Shown here piece by piece: positions 1-6,131 of a stretch of DNA of 6,131 nt (its first letter is position 1; each line of letters starts with the position of its first letter). Origin of the DNA: Lactobacillus sp. (GTDB taxonomy: Bacteria > Bacillota > Bacilli > Lactobacillales > Lactobacillaceae); contig JAAVAW010000022.1 of assembly GCA_014803905.1 (NCBI GenBank), forward strand, positions 1 to 6,131, in the 5' to 3' direction. Under the pieces are notes generated by a model. It was not told where the DNA came from, searched no databases, and saw nothing but the letters and a program-made list of their open reading frames with translations. A program made the translations under genes and the position numbers.

Positions 1-811
1 AAATCCGGCTTTAATTTTAAAATCTGATGGTTCTAGCCTTTACATGACACGTGATTTAGCAGCTGCTATGTATCGTAAAAATGAATATGATTTTGTTATG
101 TCCCTTTATGTGGTAGGTAATGAACAAGGAGAACACTTCGAACAAATGAAGAAAGTTCTCAAAAAAATGGGTTATGATTGGGCCGATAATATTCATCACA
201 TTCCATTTGGTCTTATTACCCAAGGTGGTAAAAAACTTTCGACTAGAAAAGGAAATGTTGTTTTCTTAGATCAAGTATTACAAGATGCTGTAAATTTGGC
301 ACATAAACAAATTGAAGAAAAAAATCCAGATTTACAAAATAAGGATCAAGTTGCACATGATGTTGGTGTAGGGGCCGTTATTTTCCATGATTTGAAGAAT
401 GATCGTCGAGATAACTTTGACTTTGAGCTTGAAGAAGTTGTGCGTTTTGAAGGTGATACTGGTCCTTACGTGCAATATACTAATGCTCGTGCACAAAGTA
501 TCTTACGTAAGGCAAACCATGAAATAACTGTGGATAATTTAACTCTCACGGATAACCAGGCATTTGCCGTAGCCAAGCAATTAGCAGATTTCCCAGCAGT
601 AGTTGCTAAAGCTGCAGAAAAATTTGAACCTTCAATTATTGCTAAATATGCGCTTAGTTTAAGTAAAAAATTTAACAAATATTATGCTAATGTACGTATC
701 TTAGATGAAGATGATCAATTAAATGCACGTTTGGCTCTTGTACAAGCTACTTCTATTGTTTTGACCGAAGCATTACGACTTTTGGGTGTAAACGCTCCAA
801 AAGAAATGTAA
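1..811 (+). CDS. argS: Arginyl-tRNA synthetase, C-terminal half (partial)
   Basis: This gene enters from the left edge, with the reading frame starting at base 2, and 269 residues are visible. The family is usually about 550-565 residues, so roughly the C-terminal half is present. The product is the class I cytosolic enzyme that charges tRNA-Arg with arginine using ATP. The frame opens in the Rossmann core with the conserved segment SDGSSLYMTRDLAAAMYR. The KMSK-equivalent loop follows as KKLSTRKGN at visible residues 77-85, with Leu where many homologues have Met. The DALR anticodon-binding domain begins at GPYVQYTNARAQSIL, visible residues 154-168, and continues to the end. The C-terminus LGVNAPKEM is typical of the family and indicates an intact 3' end. 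The HIGH-type signature and the promoter, including any T-box, lie outside the window. The ATG at base 44 is an internal methionine, not the start. Confidence 0.97.
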   Translation, partial: NPALILKSDGSSLYMTRDLAAAMYRKNEYDFVMSLYVVGNEQGEHFEQMKKVLKKMGYDWADNIHHIPFGLITQGGKKLSTRKGNVVFLDQVLQDAVNLAHKQIEEKNPDLQNKDQVAHDVGVGAVIFHDLKNDRRDNFDFELEEVVRFEGDTGPYVQYTNARAQSILRKANHEITVDNLTLTDNQAFAVAKQLADFPAVVAKAAEKFEPSIIAKYALSLSKKFNKYYANVRILDEDDQLNARLALVQATSIVLTEALRLLGVNAPKEM

Positions 812-825
812 TTTTCTAAATTAAA

Positions 826-855
826 TGGTGCGAAAGTATGTTAATTTTTGCACTA
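826..855 (+). other. Imperfect stem-loop between argS and fba
   Basis: The arms TGGTGCGAAAG (826-836) and TTTTTGCACTA (845-855) can pair over 11 positions, three of them G-U wobbles, around an 8-base loop. The core GTGCGAAA/TTTTGCAC has a single wobble. No T-tract follows the stem; the next bases are ATGGGTTAAACT, so it is not a standard intrinsic terminator. It could be the argS 3' end, a stabilising leader hairpin of fba, or a protein-binding site near the fba promoter. I found no convincing -35/-10 pair in this gap. The best -10-like hexamer is TAAACT at 862-867, which lacks a good -35. Confidence 0.4.
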
Positions 856-900
856 ATGGGTTAAACTAAAGTTGTACAAGAAATTAGGAGGTATTTTATA

Positions 901-1818
901 ATGGCTTATTTTGTAAACGGTAACGAAATTTTTAAAGCTGCTCGTAAAAACCATTACGCTGTAGGTGCTTACAACACTAACAACCTTGAATGGACTCGTG
1001 CATTATTAAAGGGTGCTAAGGAAACTAGAACTCCATTATTGATTCAAGTTTCTACTGGTGCTGCTAAGTACATGGGTGGTTACAAGACTGTTAAGGATCT
1101 TGTTGAAAACGAAATGGATAACATGGATATCGATGTACCAGTTATCTTAAACTTAGACCACGGTGACTATGAATCAGCTAAGGAATGTATTGCACTTGGC
1201 TACTCATCAGTTATGTTTGATGGTCACAACCTTCCAGTTGAAGAAAACTTAGAAAAGACTAAAGAAATCATCAGATTAGCTCACGAAAGAGGAATTTCTG
1301 TTGAAGCTGAAATTGGTAAGATTGGTGAAAACCAAGGTGCCGATGGCGGTGAATTAGCTTCTGTTGAAGATGCTAAGAAGTTCGTTGCAGCTGGTGTTGA
1401 TAAACTTGCTTGTGGTATTGGTAACATCCACGGTGTTTACCCAGAAGGCTGGAAAGGCTTGAACTTTGATCGTTTGAAGGAAATTGCTGAAGCTGTTCCT
1501 GATACTCCACTTGTTTTACACGGTGGTTCAGGTATTCCTCAAGATCAAATTGAAAAGGCAATTTCTTTAGGTATTGCTAAGATCAACATTAACACTGAAT
1601 TCCAATTAGCATTCCAAGCTGCTACTCGTAAGTACATCGAAGAAAAGATGGACTTAGATAAGGGTAACAAGGGTTATGACCCTCGTAAGCTTTTAAGAGC
1701 TGGTACTGATGCTATTACTGATTCTATGAAGGAAATGATTTCATGGATGGGTACTGCTCCAATTGATTCAAAAGAATCATCAGTTCACTTTGATGAAGCT
1801 TCATTAAACGAAGAATAA
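901..1818 (+). CDS. fba: Class II fructose-1,6-bisphosphate aldolase
   Basis: This 305-residue cytosolic enzyme reversibly cleaves fructose-1,6-bisphosphate into dihydroxyacetone phosphate and glyceraldehyde-3-phosphate in glycolysis, using a metal ion. The whole TIM barrel is present at the normal family length. By alignment from memory to E. coli FbaA, Asp86 in NLDHGD is the catalytic base. The Zn ligands would be His87, Glu137 in VEAEIG, His177 in GNIHG and His207 in LHGGSG. The phosphate and substrate loops are HGGSG (207-211) and KININTE (227-233). The ATG start has a perfect AGGAGG at 886-891, nine bases upstream. Codon use is strongly biased: Asn is mostly AAC and Lys often AAG, unlike the neighbours. 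This fits very high expression of a central glycolytic enzyme. It is probably its own transcription unit, closed by the terminator at 1834-1867, although no clear promoter was found. Confidence 0.98.
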   Translation: MAYFVNGNEIFKAARKNHYAVGAYNTNNLEWTRALLKGAKETRTPLLIQVSTGAAKYMGGYKTVKDLVENEMDNMDIDVPVILNLDHGDYESAKECIALGYSSVMFDGHNLPVEENLEKTKEIIRLAHERGISVEAEIGKIGENQGADGGELASVEDAKKFVAAGVDKLACGIGNIHGVYPEGWKGLNFDRLKEIAEAVPDTPLVLHGGSGIPQDQIEKAISLGIAKININTEFQLAFQAATRKYIEEKMDLDKGNKGYDPRKLLRAGTDAITDSMKEMISWMGTAPIDSKESSVHFDEASLNEE

Positions 1819-1833
1819 TTCAATTTTAATAGT

Positions 1834-1867
1834 AAAAAACCTCAGGTGTTTTCCTGAGGTTTTTTTT
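1834..1867. terminator. Bidirectional intrinsic terminator (fba / pseudouridine synthase)
   Basis: A perfect 8-bp stem, ACCTCAGG (1839-1846) with CCTGAGGT (1853-1860), closes a 6-base loop TGTTTT. It is preceded by an A-run and followed by T1861-1867, which can also extend the stem. On the plus strand it lies 15 bases after the fba stop and ends in an eight-T tract. On the minus strand the same hairpin is followed by six T and lies 3 bases after the pseudouridine synthase stop. It therefore serves both convergent genes. Confidence 0.93.
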
Positions 1868-1870
1868 ATT

Positions 1871-2710
1871 TTATAAAGTGACTTGTATCTTTTTAAAGGA
1901 AAAAGGCGCTTGGAATGTAAGACGATAAGCCTCAAGAGCCAAGAAATCGCCCTTTTGATAGTTTGAATTATAAAGTGGATCGCCAATAATTGGACAGTCG
2001 ATACTTGCCAAATGAACTCGAATCTGATGAGTACGTCCTGTTCCTAATTGAATAGCCAATTTAGATTTAGTACCACAAGTTTTGATAACTTGATAATGCG
2101 TGATGGCTGGTAGACCGTCCATTCTTATCATTCTTTTTCTTTGGTCTGTGGGATCTGCACCGATAGGGGACTTAATAATACCTTGTTCATCTTTTAGTTG
2201 TTTGTTGTTAACCCAAGCAAAATATTCACGATTTAAGGTTTTATTTGTAAGTTGTCGATTTAAGATAGGTACAACGGCTGGATTTTTTGCAACTAATAAT
2301 AAACCGTGTGTTAACATATCTAAACGATGGACAATATAAGGTGAACTATGCAAATAAGTGGCACAATCGTTTAAGGCCGTATTGGTTTCCCTTAAATTAG
2401 GATGAGTTTTCTGACCACTAGGTTTATTGATAACTAAAATATTTCTATCTTCATAAACTATATCAGGAATCTTTCCACTAGGTAGATAGGGATGTTGAAG
2501 AGTTTCAACGTGATCTAAAGTAATTTGGATTTTGTCTCCAGCTTTAACTAAAAAATTTAAAGGAAGATAGTGATCATTTATTAATATTTTTTTCTCGGTA
2601 CGTAAAAAATGGCGCCATTTGCGAGGAAGTAATAGTTGACGCATTAAAGTATCAACCGTTATTGGAGGAAAGTCATTGGGGTAAGTTAAACTAAAGTTAT
2701 ATTCTTTCAT
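1871..2710 (-). CDS. RluA-family pseudouridine synthase
   Basis: This 279-residue protein is predicted to isomerise uridine to pseudouridine in structured RNA, probably rRNA or tRNA; the target cannot be read from the sequence. An S4-like RNA-binding region spans about residues 16-66 (MRQLLLPRKWRHFL, then KAGDKIQITL). The catalytic domain starts near IVYEDRNILVINKPSG (84-99). The family motif appears as HRLDMLTHGLLLVAK (128-142), with catalytic Asp131. RTHQIRVH (226-233) and GDPLY (243-247) are the usual downstream motifs. Most relatives read HRLDxDTSG or TTG here; Leu133 and His135 are unusual. The ATG is the only plausible start: in-frame TAA codons sit at 2720-2722 and 2723-2725, and the next Met, residue 23, would cut into the S4 region. 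No Shine-Dalgarno is visible. It is a single gene, convergent with fba and divergent from the PBP gene. Confidence 0.93.
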   Translation of the reverse strand: MKEYNFSLTYPNDFPPITVDTLMRQLLLPRKWRHFLRTEKKILINDHYLPLNFLVKAGDKIQITLDHVETLQHPYLPSGKIPDIVYEDRNILVINKPSGQKTHPNLRETNTALNDCATYLHSSPYIVHRLDMLTHGLLLVAKNPAVVPILNRQLTNKTLNREYFAWVNNKQLKDEQGIIKSPIGADPTDQRKRMIRMDGLPAITHYQVIKTCGTKSKLAIQLGTGRTHQIRVHLASIDCPIIGDPLYNSNYQKGDFLALEAYRLTFQAPFSFKKIQVTL

Positions 2711-2732
2711 TTTGATTTTTTATTAAAATTAA

Positions 2733-2738
2733 ATTATA
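2733..2738 (-). promoter_or_regulatory. Predicted -10 box of the pseudouridine synthase gene
   Basis: The minus strand carries a perfect TATAAT here (plus-strand ATTATA). The -35 position about 17 bases upstream reads TAATTA, a poor match to TTGACA. Transcription would start near 2726, giving a leader of only about 16 bases, which fits the absence of a Shine-Dalgarno. In such AT-rich sequence a chance match is possible. Confidence 0.45.
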
Positions 2739-2761
2739 TGAAACTCGCTTTCTACTAATTA

Positions 2762-2770
2762 TGCTAAAAT
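2762..2770 (+). promoter_or_regulatory. Predicted extended -10 promoter of the PBP operon
   Basis: TGCTAAAAT matches the extended -10 form TGnTATAAT, with -10 hexamer TAAAAT at 2765-2770. No good -35 lies 16-18 bases upstream, which extended -10 promoters tolerate. The predicted start is near 2776-2778, about 26 bases before the PBP ATG. A clear Shine-Dalgarno, AAGGAG at 2789-2794, follows in the leader. It is arranged back to back with the minus-strand promoter. Confidence 0.5.
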
Positions 2771-2784
2771 CAACATATTGATTT
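2767..2784. repeat. Perfect 7-bp inverted repeat at the PBP operon start site
   Basis: AAATCAA (2767-2773) and TTGATTT (2778-2784) are exact reverse complements around the 4-base spacer CATA. The repeat overlaps the last four bases of the predicted -10 box and is centred on the predicted transcription start. That is a typical place for a repressor operator. It could also form a weak hairpin at the mRNA 5' end. No known regulator motif is recognised, and the AT-rich composition makes chance repeats more likely. Confidence 0.35.
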
Positions 2785-2802
2785 AATTAAGGAGAAGCAT
2801 TA

Positions 2803-4860
2803 ATGCATTCGGAAAAACAAAGTTTTGCACACAGTCTCTGGGTGCATCTTAAAAATTTTAATCATCGTTTTCAAATTATTCGATGGTTAATTCTTATTGT
2901 GTTAACTTTATTTTTATTTGTTTGTACTTATTATACCGTTAAAGTAAAAACTTCCAATATTCCTGATTTAAAAGCATCATTGGCTACAACAACAGCAATT
3001 TATGATGATAAAGGAAAACAGGCAGGAGAACTTTATTCACAAAAGGGATCTTTTGTAGAATTAGATAAAATTTCACCATATATTCAAAATGCTGTTATCT
3101 CTACTGAAGATCGTACTTTTTATACTAATCCTGGTTTTAGTGTAAAAGGGATGGCACGAGCAGCGGTAGGTGGTATTATTCACCACGGTATTGTTGGTGG
3201 TGGATCAACATTAACACAACAATTAGCTAAAAATGCCCTGTTAACCCAGCAACAAACTTTTTCTAGAAAATTTGAAGAATTATTTTTTGCTATTGAAATA
3301 AATCACACTTATTCTAAAAAAGACATTTTAACCATGTATTTAAATAATGCTTATTTTGGTAATGGAGTATGGGGTGTGCAAGATGCATCACGTCGTTATT
3401 TTGGTAAAAATGCTTCTGATGTAACTTTAAGTGAAGCTGCTACACTTGCAGGGATGTTAAAAAATCCAAGTGGTTATAATCCCATTGATCATATGGAAAA
3501 TGCCCTTAATCGACGGAATGTAGTACTGGGCTTAATGAAAGATAATCATAAAATTACTGCCACTCAAGAAAAAGCGGCTCAAGATACTAGTTTAACTTTA
3601 AATAATACTTTTAAACAAAAAGATGGTTATCGTTATCCTTACTTTTTTGATGCCGTAGTTGACGAGGCTATTAATCGCTATGGTTTAAAAGAAGAAGATG
3701 TGATGAATAAAGGATTGAAGATTTACACTACCTTGGATACAAATTATCAAACTGCGATGCAAAATAGTTTTGATAATAGTGCTAATTTCCCTACTAATGC
3801 AATGGATGGAACTAAAGTACAAGGTGCAAGTGTAGCTTTAGATCCAAAAACAGGAGCGGTTAGAGCAATTGTTGGAGGAAGAGGCAATCATGTCTTTAGA
3901 GGTTATAATCGTGCCACACAAATGAAACGACAACCAGGATCAAGTATTAAACCGTTGGCTGTTTATGCTCCAGCTCTCCAAAATGGTTATCATTATGATT
4001 CAAAGCTTTCTAACAAATTACAAACTTTTGGTAAAAATAATTATGAGCCTCATAATGTGGATAATGAATATTCAAATACTATTCCAATGTATCAAGCGGT
4101 AGCTGAAAGTAAAAATGTGCCAGCAGTATGGTTATTAGATAAAATTGGTGTAAATAAAGGTGTTCAATCGGTTGAAAACTTCGGTATTCATGTGGATAAA
4201 AAAGATCAGAATCTTGCTTTAGCACTTGGCGGTTTATCAACTGGAGTATCTCCTCTTCAAATGGCTGAAGCATATAGCGCCTTTGCTAATAAGGGAAATA
4301 GACCGAATGATAACTATTTTATTACTAAAATAACCGATGCAAATGGCAAAGTGATTGCCCAAAACAACAATACCGGATCGCATCGTATTATTTCAGAAGA
4401 CACAGCAAAAGAAATGACTTCGATGTTATTAGGAGTATTTGAAAATGGAACCGCTCAATCTGCGAAACCAGCAGATTATAAAGTAGCTGGAAAAACCGGA
4501 TCAACTGAAGTACCGGACTCTTATGGCTTTGGTACAAAAGATCAATGGCTAGTAGGTTATACACCTGACATTGTAGTTTCTACTTGGGTTGGATTTGATA
4601 AAACTGATGAAGAGCATTATATGCACGGTGTTTCTGAAACCGGAGTTACGCGCTTGTATCGTTCAGAAATGGAAAATATTTTGCCTTATACTCCACAAAC
4701 CCAATTTACTGAAAAAAATCCTTTAGAAATAAATAGGGAGGCCGGTAATGATAAAAACTGGTTAAATCAATTTAATAATCAAGTAAAAAAGGGAATGGAT
4801 GATGCTGGGTCAAAAGTAAATGAATGGTATAATAATATAAAAGGATTCTTCGGAAATTAA
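2803..4860 (+). CDS. Class A penicillin-binding protein (PBP1A/2A family transglycosylase-transpeptidase)
   Basis: This 685-residue membrane-anchored enzyme polymerises lipid II into glycan strands and cross-links the stem peptides. A short cytoplasmic N-terminus is followed by one membrane segment (about residues 26-44). The GT51 glycosyltransferase domain shows EDRTFYTNPGF (102-112, catalytic Glu102), GGSTLTQQLAKN (132-143), RKFEE with the second Glu at 159, and MYLNNAYFGNGVWG (178-191). The transpeptidase domain has SSIK with nucleophile Ser380, SKN (436-438) and KTGS (564-567), all intact. The tail after about residue 640 is short and polar, without the long Ser/Asn-rich repeats seen in some PBPs. 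The ATG has AAGGAG eight bases upstream. It heads an operon with the YheA-like gene and the exonuclease. The ponA-type PBP of Firmicutes usually neighbours recU, which is not seen here, so a PBP2A-type role is more likely; that sub-assignment is inference. Confidence 0.95.
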   Translation: MHSEKQSFAHSLWVHLKNFNHRFQIIRWLILIVLTLFLFVCTYYTVKVKTSNIPDLKASLATTTAIYDDKGKQAGELYSQKGSFVELDKISPYIQNAVISTEDRTFYTNPGFSVKGMARAAVGGIIHHGIVGGGSTLTQQLAKNALLTQQQTFSRKFEELFFAIEINHTYSKKDILTMYLNNAYFGNGVWGVQDASRRYFGKNASDVTLSEAATLAGMLKNPSGYNPIDHMENALNRRNVVLGLMKDNHKITATQEKAAQDTSLTLNNTFKQKDGYRYPYFFDAVVDEAINRYGLKEEDVMNKGLKIYTTLDTNYQTAMQNSFDNSANFPTNAMDGTKVQGASVALDPKTGAVRAIVGGRGNHVFRGYNRATQMKRQPGSSIKPLAVYAPALQNGYHYDSKLSNKLQTFGKNNYEPHNVDNEYSNTIPMYQAVAESKNVPAVWLLDKIGVNKGVQSVENFGIHVDKKDQNLALALGGLSTGVSPLQMAEAYSAFANKGNRPNDNYFITKITDANGKVIAQNNNTGSHRIISEDTAKEMTSMLLGVFENGTAQSAKPADYKVAGKTGSTEVPDSYGFGTKDQWLVGYTPDIVVSTWVGFDKTDEEHYMHGVSETGVTRLYRSEMENILPYTPQTQFTEKNPLEINREAGNDKNWLNQFNNQVKKGMDDAGSKVNEWYNNIKGFFGN

Positions 4861-4878
4861 AAATTAGGAGATAATACT

Positions 4879-5229
4879 ATGGTAAATATATATGATGATG
4901 CTAATAAGTTAGCAGAAGATTTAAAAGAAACTCCAGAATATCAGGCTTTACAAAAGACCATCGCAGAAGTGAAAAACAATGAAGAAAGTTTAAAACTTTA
5001 TCAAAGAATGGATCAATTACAGCGTAAAATTATGGCAGTTCAACAAGCCGGACAGCCAATGACTGATGAGTTAAAAAAGGAATACGAAGAGGTTAATAAG
5101 GCTGTTTCTAATAGTGAAATTTTGAAGAAAATGATTACTGAAGAACAAAAGGTTTATAAACTAATTAATGATGTTCAACAAAGCTTTACGAGTTCAATCG
5201 GTGATTTATATAAGGAATTAGCAAAATAA
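4879..5229 (+). CDS. UPF0342 / YheA-like protein (YlbF/YmcA superfamily)
   Basis: This 116-residue soluble protein resembles B. subtilis YheA (UPF0342) in length and layout. It opens with NIYDDANKLAEDLKETPEY, has a central MDQLQRKIMAVQQAGQPMT, and ends with an Ile/Leu-rich C-terminal helix. It is almost entirely charged helix, with no Cys and no signal peptide or membrane segment, so a helical bundle or coiled coil in the cytosol is expected. Databases often label the group YlbF-family regulators, because distant relatives YlbF and YmcA act in an RNA-processing complex in B. subtilis. The function of the YheA branch itself is not established, and none is assigned here. The ATG has TAGGAG (4865-4870) eight bases upstream. 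It starts 18 bases after the PBP stop and ends 6 bases before the exonuclease ATG, so all three are probably cotranscribed. Confidence 0.88.
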   Translation: MVNIYDDANKLAEDLKETPEYQALQKTIAEVKNNEESLKLYQRMDQLQRKIMAVQQAGQPMTDELKKEYEEVNKAVSNSEILKKMITEEQKVYKLINDVQQSFTSSIGDLYKELAK

Positions 5230-5235
5230 ATAATT

Positions 5236-6131
5236 ATGAAATTTATTCATTTAGCTGATGCGCACTTAGATAGTCCTTTCTTAGGGCTATCTTTTTTGCC
5301 TTCTACACAATTTGATGAAATAAGAAAAACAACGCAAGAGTCTTTTACAAAAATAGTAGATGGAGCAATTAAAAATGATGTAGATTTAGTTTTAATTGCT
5401 GGCGATACTTTTGACTCGATTCATCCTAGTCCACAAAGCCAAATTTTTTTAAATAACCAACTCCAACGATTAGTTGAACACAAAATTCAAACAGTAATGA
5501 TTTTGGGAAATCATGATTATATTAATCCACAAGAATTATTATTACCACAATCGTCATATTTTAAGTTACTAGGAAAAAATCAAACTGTTGAACAAATAGA
5601 ATTAATAACAAGGACCGGATTTAAGTATCGAGTAGTAGGATTTTCTTATCAAGAAAATCATATTGAAACAGATAAAGTTTTAGATTTTCCTTCTAAACAA
5701 GATTCTGTTTTTACTTTTGGGTTAATGCACGCTGGTCAAAAAATGGGGAATAAGCAGCAAGATACTTATGCGCCATTTACTTTAGCAGAAGTAAAAGATT
5801 TAAATTATGATTACTTTGCTTTGGGTCATATTCATTTACGCCAAATCTTAAGCGAAAGACCATTAGTTGTTTATAGTGGAAATATTCAAGGACGCCATAT
5901 AAATGAAAGTGGTGCCAAAGGATACGAGCTAGGAAAAATTGATGAAGAAAGTTATCAAGTAAAAATAGAATTTGTTCCAACTGCACCATTAATCTGGCAA
6001 AGAGTAAAGGTTACAATCGGTCAGGCTATTAATCAAACAGATTTAATTCATCTAATTCAGAATGCTTTAAATGAGCAAGCTAAACAAGAAACTTTGTTTG
6101 CACTTGAAATTTATGGGGCACAATATTTAAG
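5236..6131 (+). CDS. Metallophosphoesterase DNA exonuclease, SbcD/Mre11/YhaO type (N-terminal part)
   Basis: The reading frame stays open from 5236 to the right edge, giving 298 complete codons with no stop; the C-terminus lies outside the window. The calcineurin-like two-metal nuclease motifs appear in order: DAH (Asp8, His10), GDTFD (56-60, Asp57), GNHD (91-94), MHAG (His165) and GHIH (197-200), then YSGNIQGRH (213-221). The spacing matches the SbcD/Mre11 family of DNA repair nucleases. Such proteins usually work with an SbcC/Rad50-like ATPase, in Bacilli often YhaN, likely encoded just downstream but not visible. MKFIHLADAHLD is the family's usual N-terminus, so the ATG at 5236 is firm. 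However, it lacks a usable Shine-Dalgarno: the nearest, AAGGAA at 5212-5217, lies 18 bases away inside the upstream gene. Translation is probably coupled to the YheA-like gene, whose stop lies 6 bases before. YhaO rather than true SbcD is the likelier subtype, by lactobacillar context known from memory. Confidence 0.93.
   Translation, partial: MKFIHLADAHLDSPFLGLSFLPSTQFDEIRKTTQESFTKIVDGAIKNDVDLVLIAGDTFDSIHPSPQSQIFLNNQLQRLVEHKIQTVMILGNHDYINPQELLLPQSSYFKLLGKNQTVEQIELITRTGFKYRVVGFSYQENHIETDKVLDFPSKQDSVFTFGLMHAGQKMGNKQQDTYAPFTLAEVKDLNYDYFALGHIHLRQILSERPLVVYSGNIQGRHINESGAKGYELGKIDEESYQVKIEFVPTAPLIWQRVKVTIGQAINQTDLIHLIQNALNEQAKQETLFALEIYGAQYL

Noticed and set aside
466..678. Minus-strand 70-codon frame inside argS
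   Set aside because: It is antisense to conserved anticodon-binding domain sequence, with no ribosome binding site or recognisable motif.
761..790. TTGACC (761-766) as a -35 box for fba inside the end of argS
   Set aside because: The position 17 bases downstream reads GGGTGT, which is not a -10 element.
1373..1561. Minus-strand 62-codon frame inside fba
   Set aside because: It is antisense to the conserved aldolase core; its Gln/His/Leu/Ser-rich product is an artefact of fba codon bias.
1804..1986. Minus-strand 60-codon frame spanning the terminator
   Set aside because: It overlaps the end of the pseudouridine synthase gene in another frame and runs through the bidirectional terminator; its product is low-complexity and hydrophobic.
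2100..2339. Plus-strand reading frame of 79 codons inside the pseudouridine synthase gene
   Set aside because: It is fully antisense to a well-supported gene, has no Shine-Dalgarno before its ATG, and encodes no recognisable protein.
2739..2753. cre-like sequence TGAAACTCGCTTTCT in the divergent promoter region
   Set aside because: It resembles the CcpA site TGAAAGCGCTTTCA, but has one extra base in the centre and lacks the final A. Only GAAA/TTTC pair, so it is not a credible catabolite operator without further evidence.
4079..4273. Minus-strand 64-codon frame inside the PBP gene
   Set aside because: It is antisense to the transpeptidase domain and has no independent support.
5777..5989. 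Minus-strand 70-codon frame inside the exonuclease gene
   Set aside because: It lies opposite the conserved GHIH and SGN motif region of a real gene and has no similarity I recognise.

Overview
The window is ordinary core chromosome of a low-GC Gram-positive bacterium. AT-rich sequence, strong AGGAG-type ribosome binding sites and the protein sequences themselves (class II aldolase, UPF0342/YheA-like protein, Gram-positive ArgRS and class A PBP) point to Lactobacillus in the strict sense, probably near the L. johnsonii/gasseri/jensenii branch. The species is an inference, not a reading.

Layout, left to right. (1) The C-terminal half of arginyl-tRNA synthetase enters from the left edge and stops at 811. 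(2) An 89-base gap holds an imperfect hairpin and a perfect AGGAGG. It leads into a very strongly codon-biased class II fructose-bisphosphate aldolase gene, fba (901-1818). (3) A compact bidirectional terminator separates fba from a convergent minus-strand RluA-family pseudouridine synthase gene (1871-2710). (4) A 92-base divergent promoter region (2711-2802) serves that gene and a plus-strand operon. (5) The operon runs off the right edge: a class A bifunctional penicillin-binding protein (2803-4860), a small helical UPF0342/YheA-like protein (4879-5229), and the N-terminal ~298 residues of a calcineurin-like DNA exonuclease of the SbcD/YhaO type (5236 to the edge). The two gaps in the operon are 18 and 6 bases.

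The genes are unrelated housekeeping functions: tRNA charging, glycolysis, RNA modification, cell-wall synthesis and DNA repair. They are packed with minimal spacers; no stretch over 300 bases lacks a gene. No mobile element, CRISPR array, tRNA, rRNA, prophage or defence cassette is visible, and nothing suggests a new system. The observations worth a second look are small: two genes with no Shine-Dalgarno sequence, a perfect inverted repeat over the predicted start of the PBP operon, a hairpin without a T-tract upstream of fba, and an unusual catalytic-loop sequence in the pseudouridine synthase.
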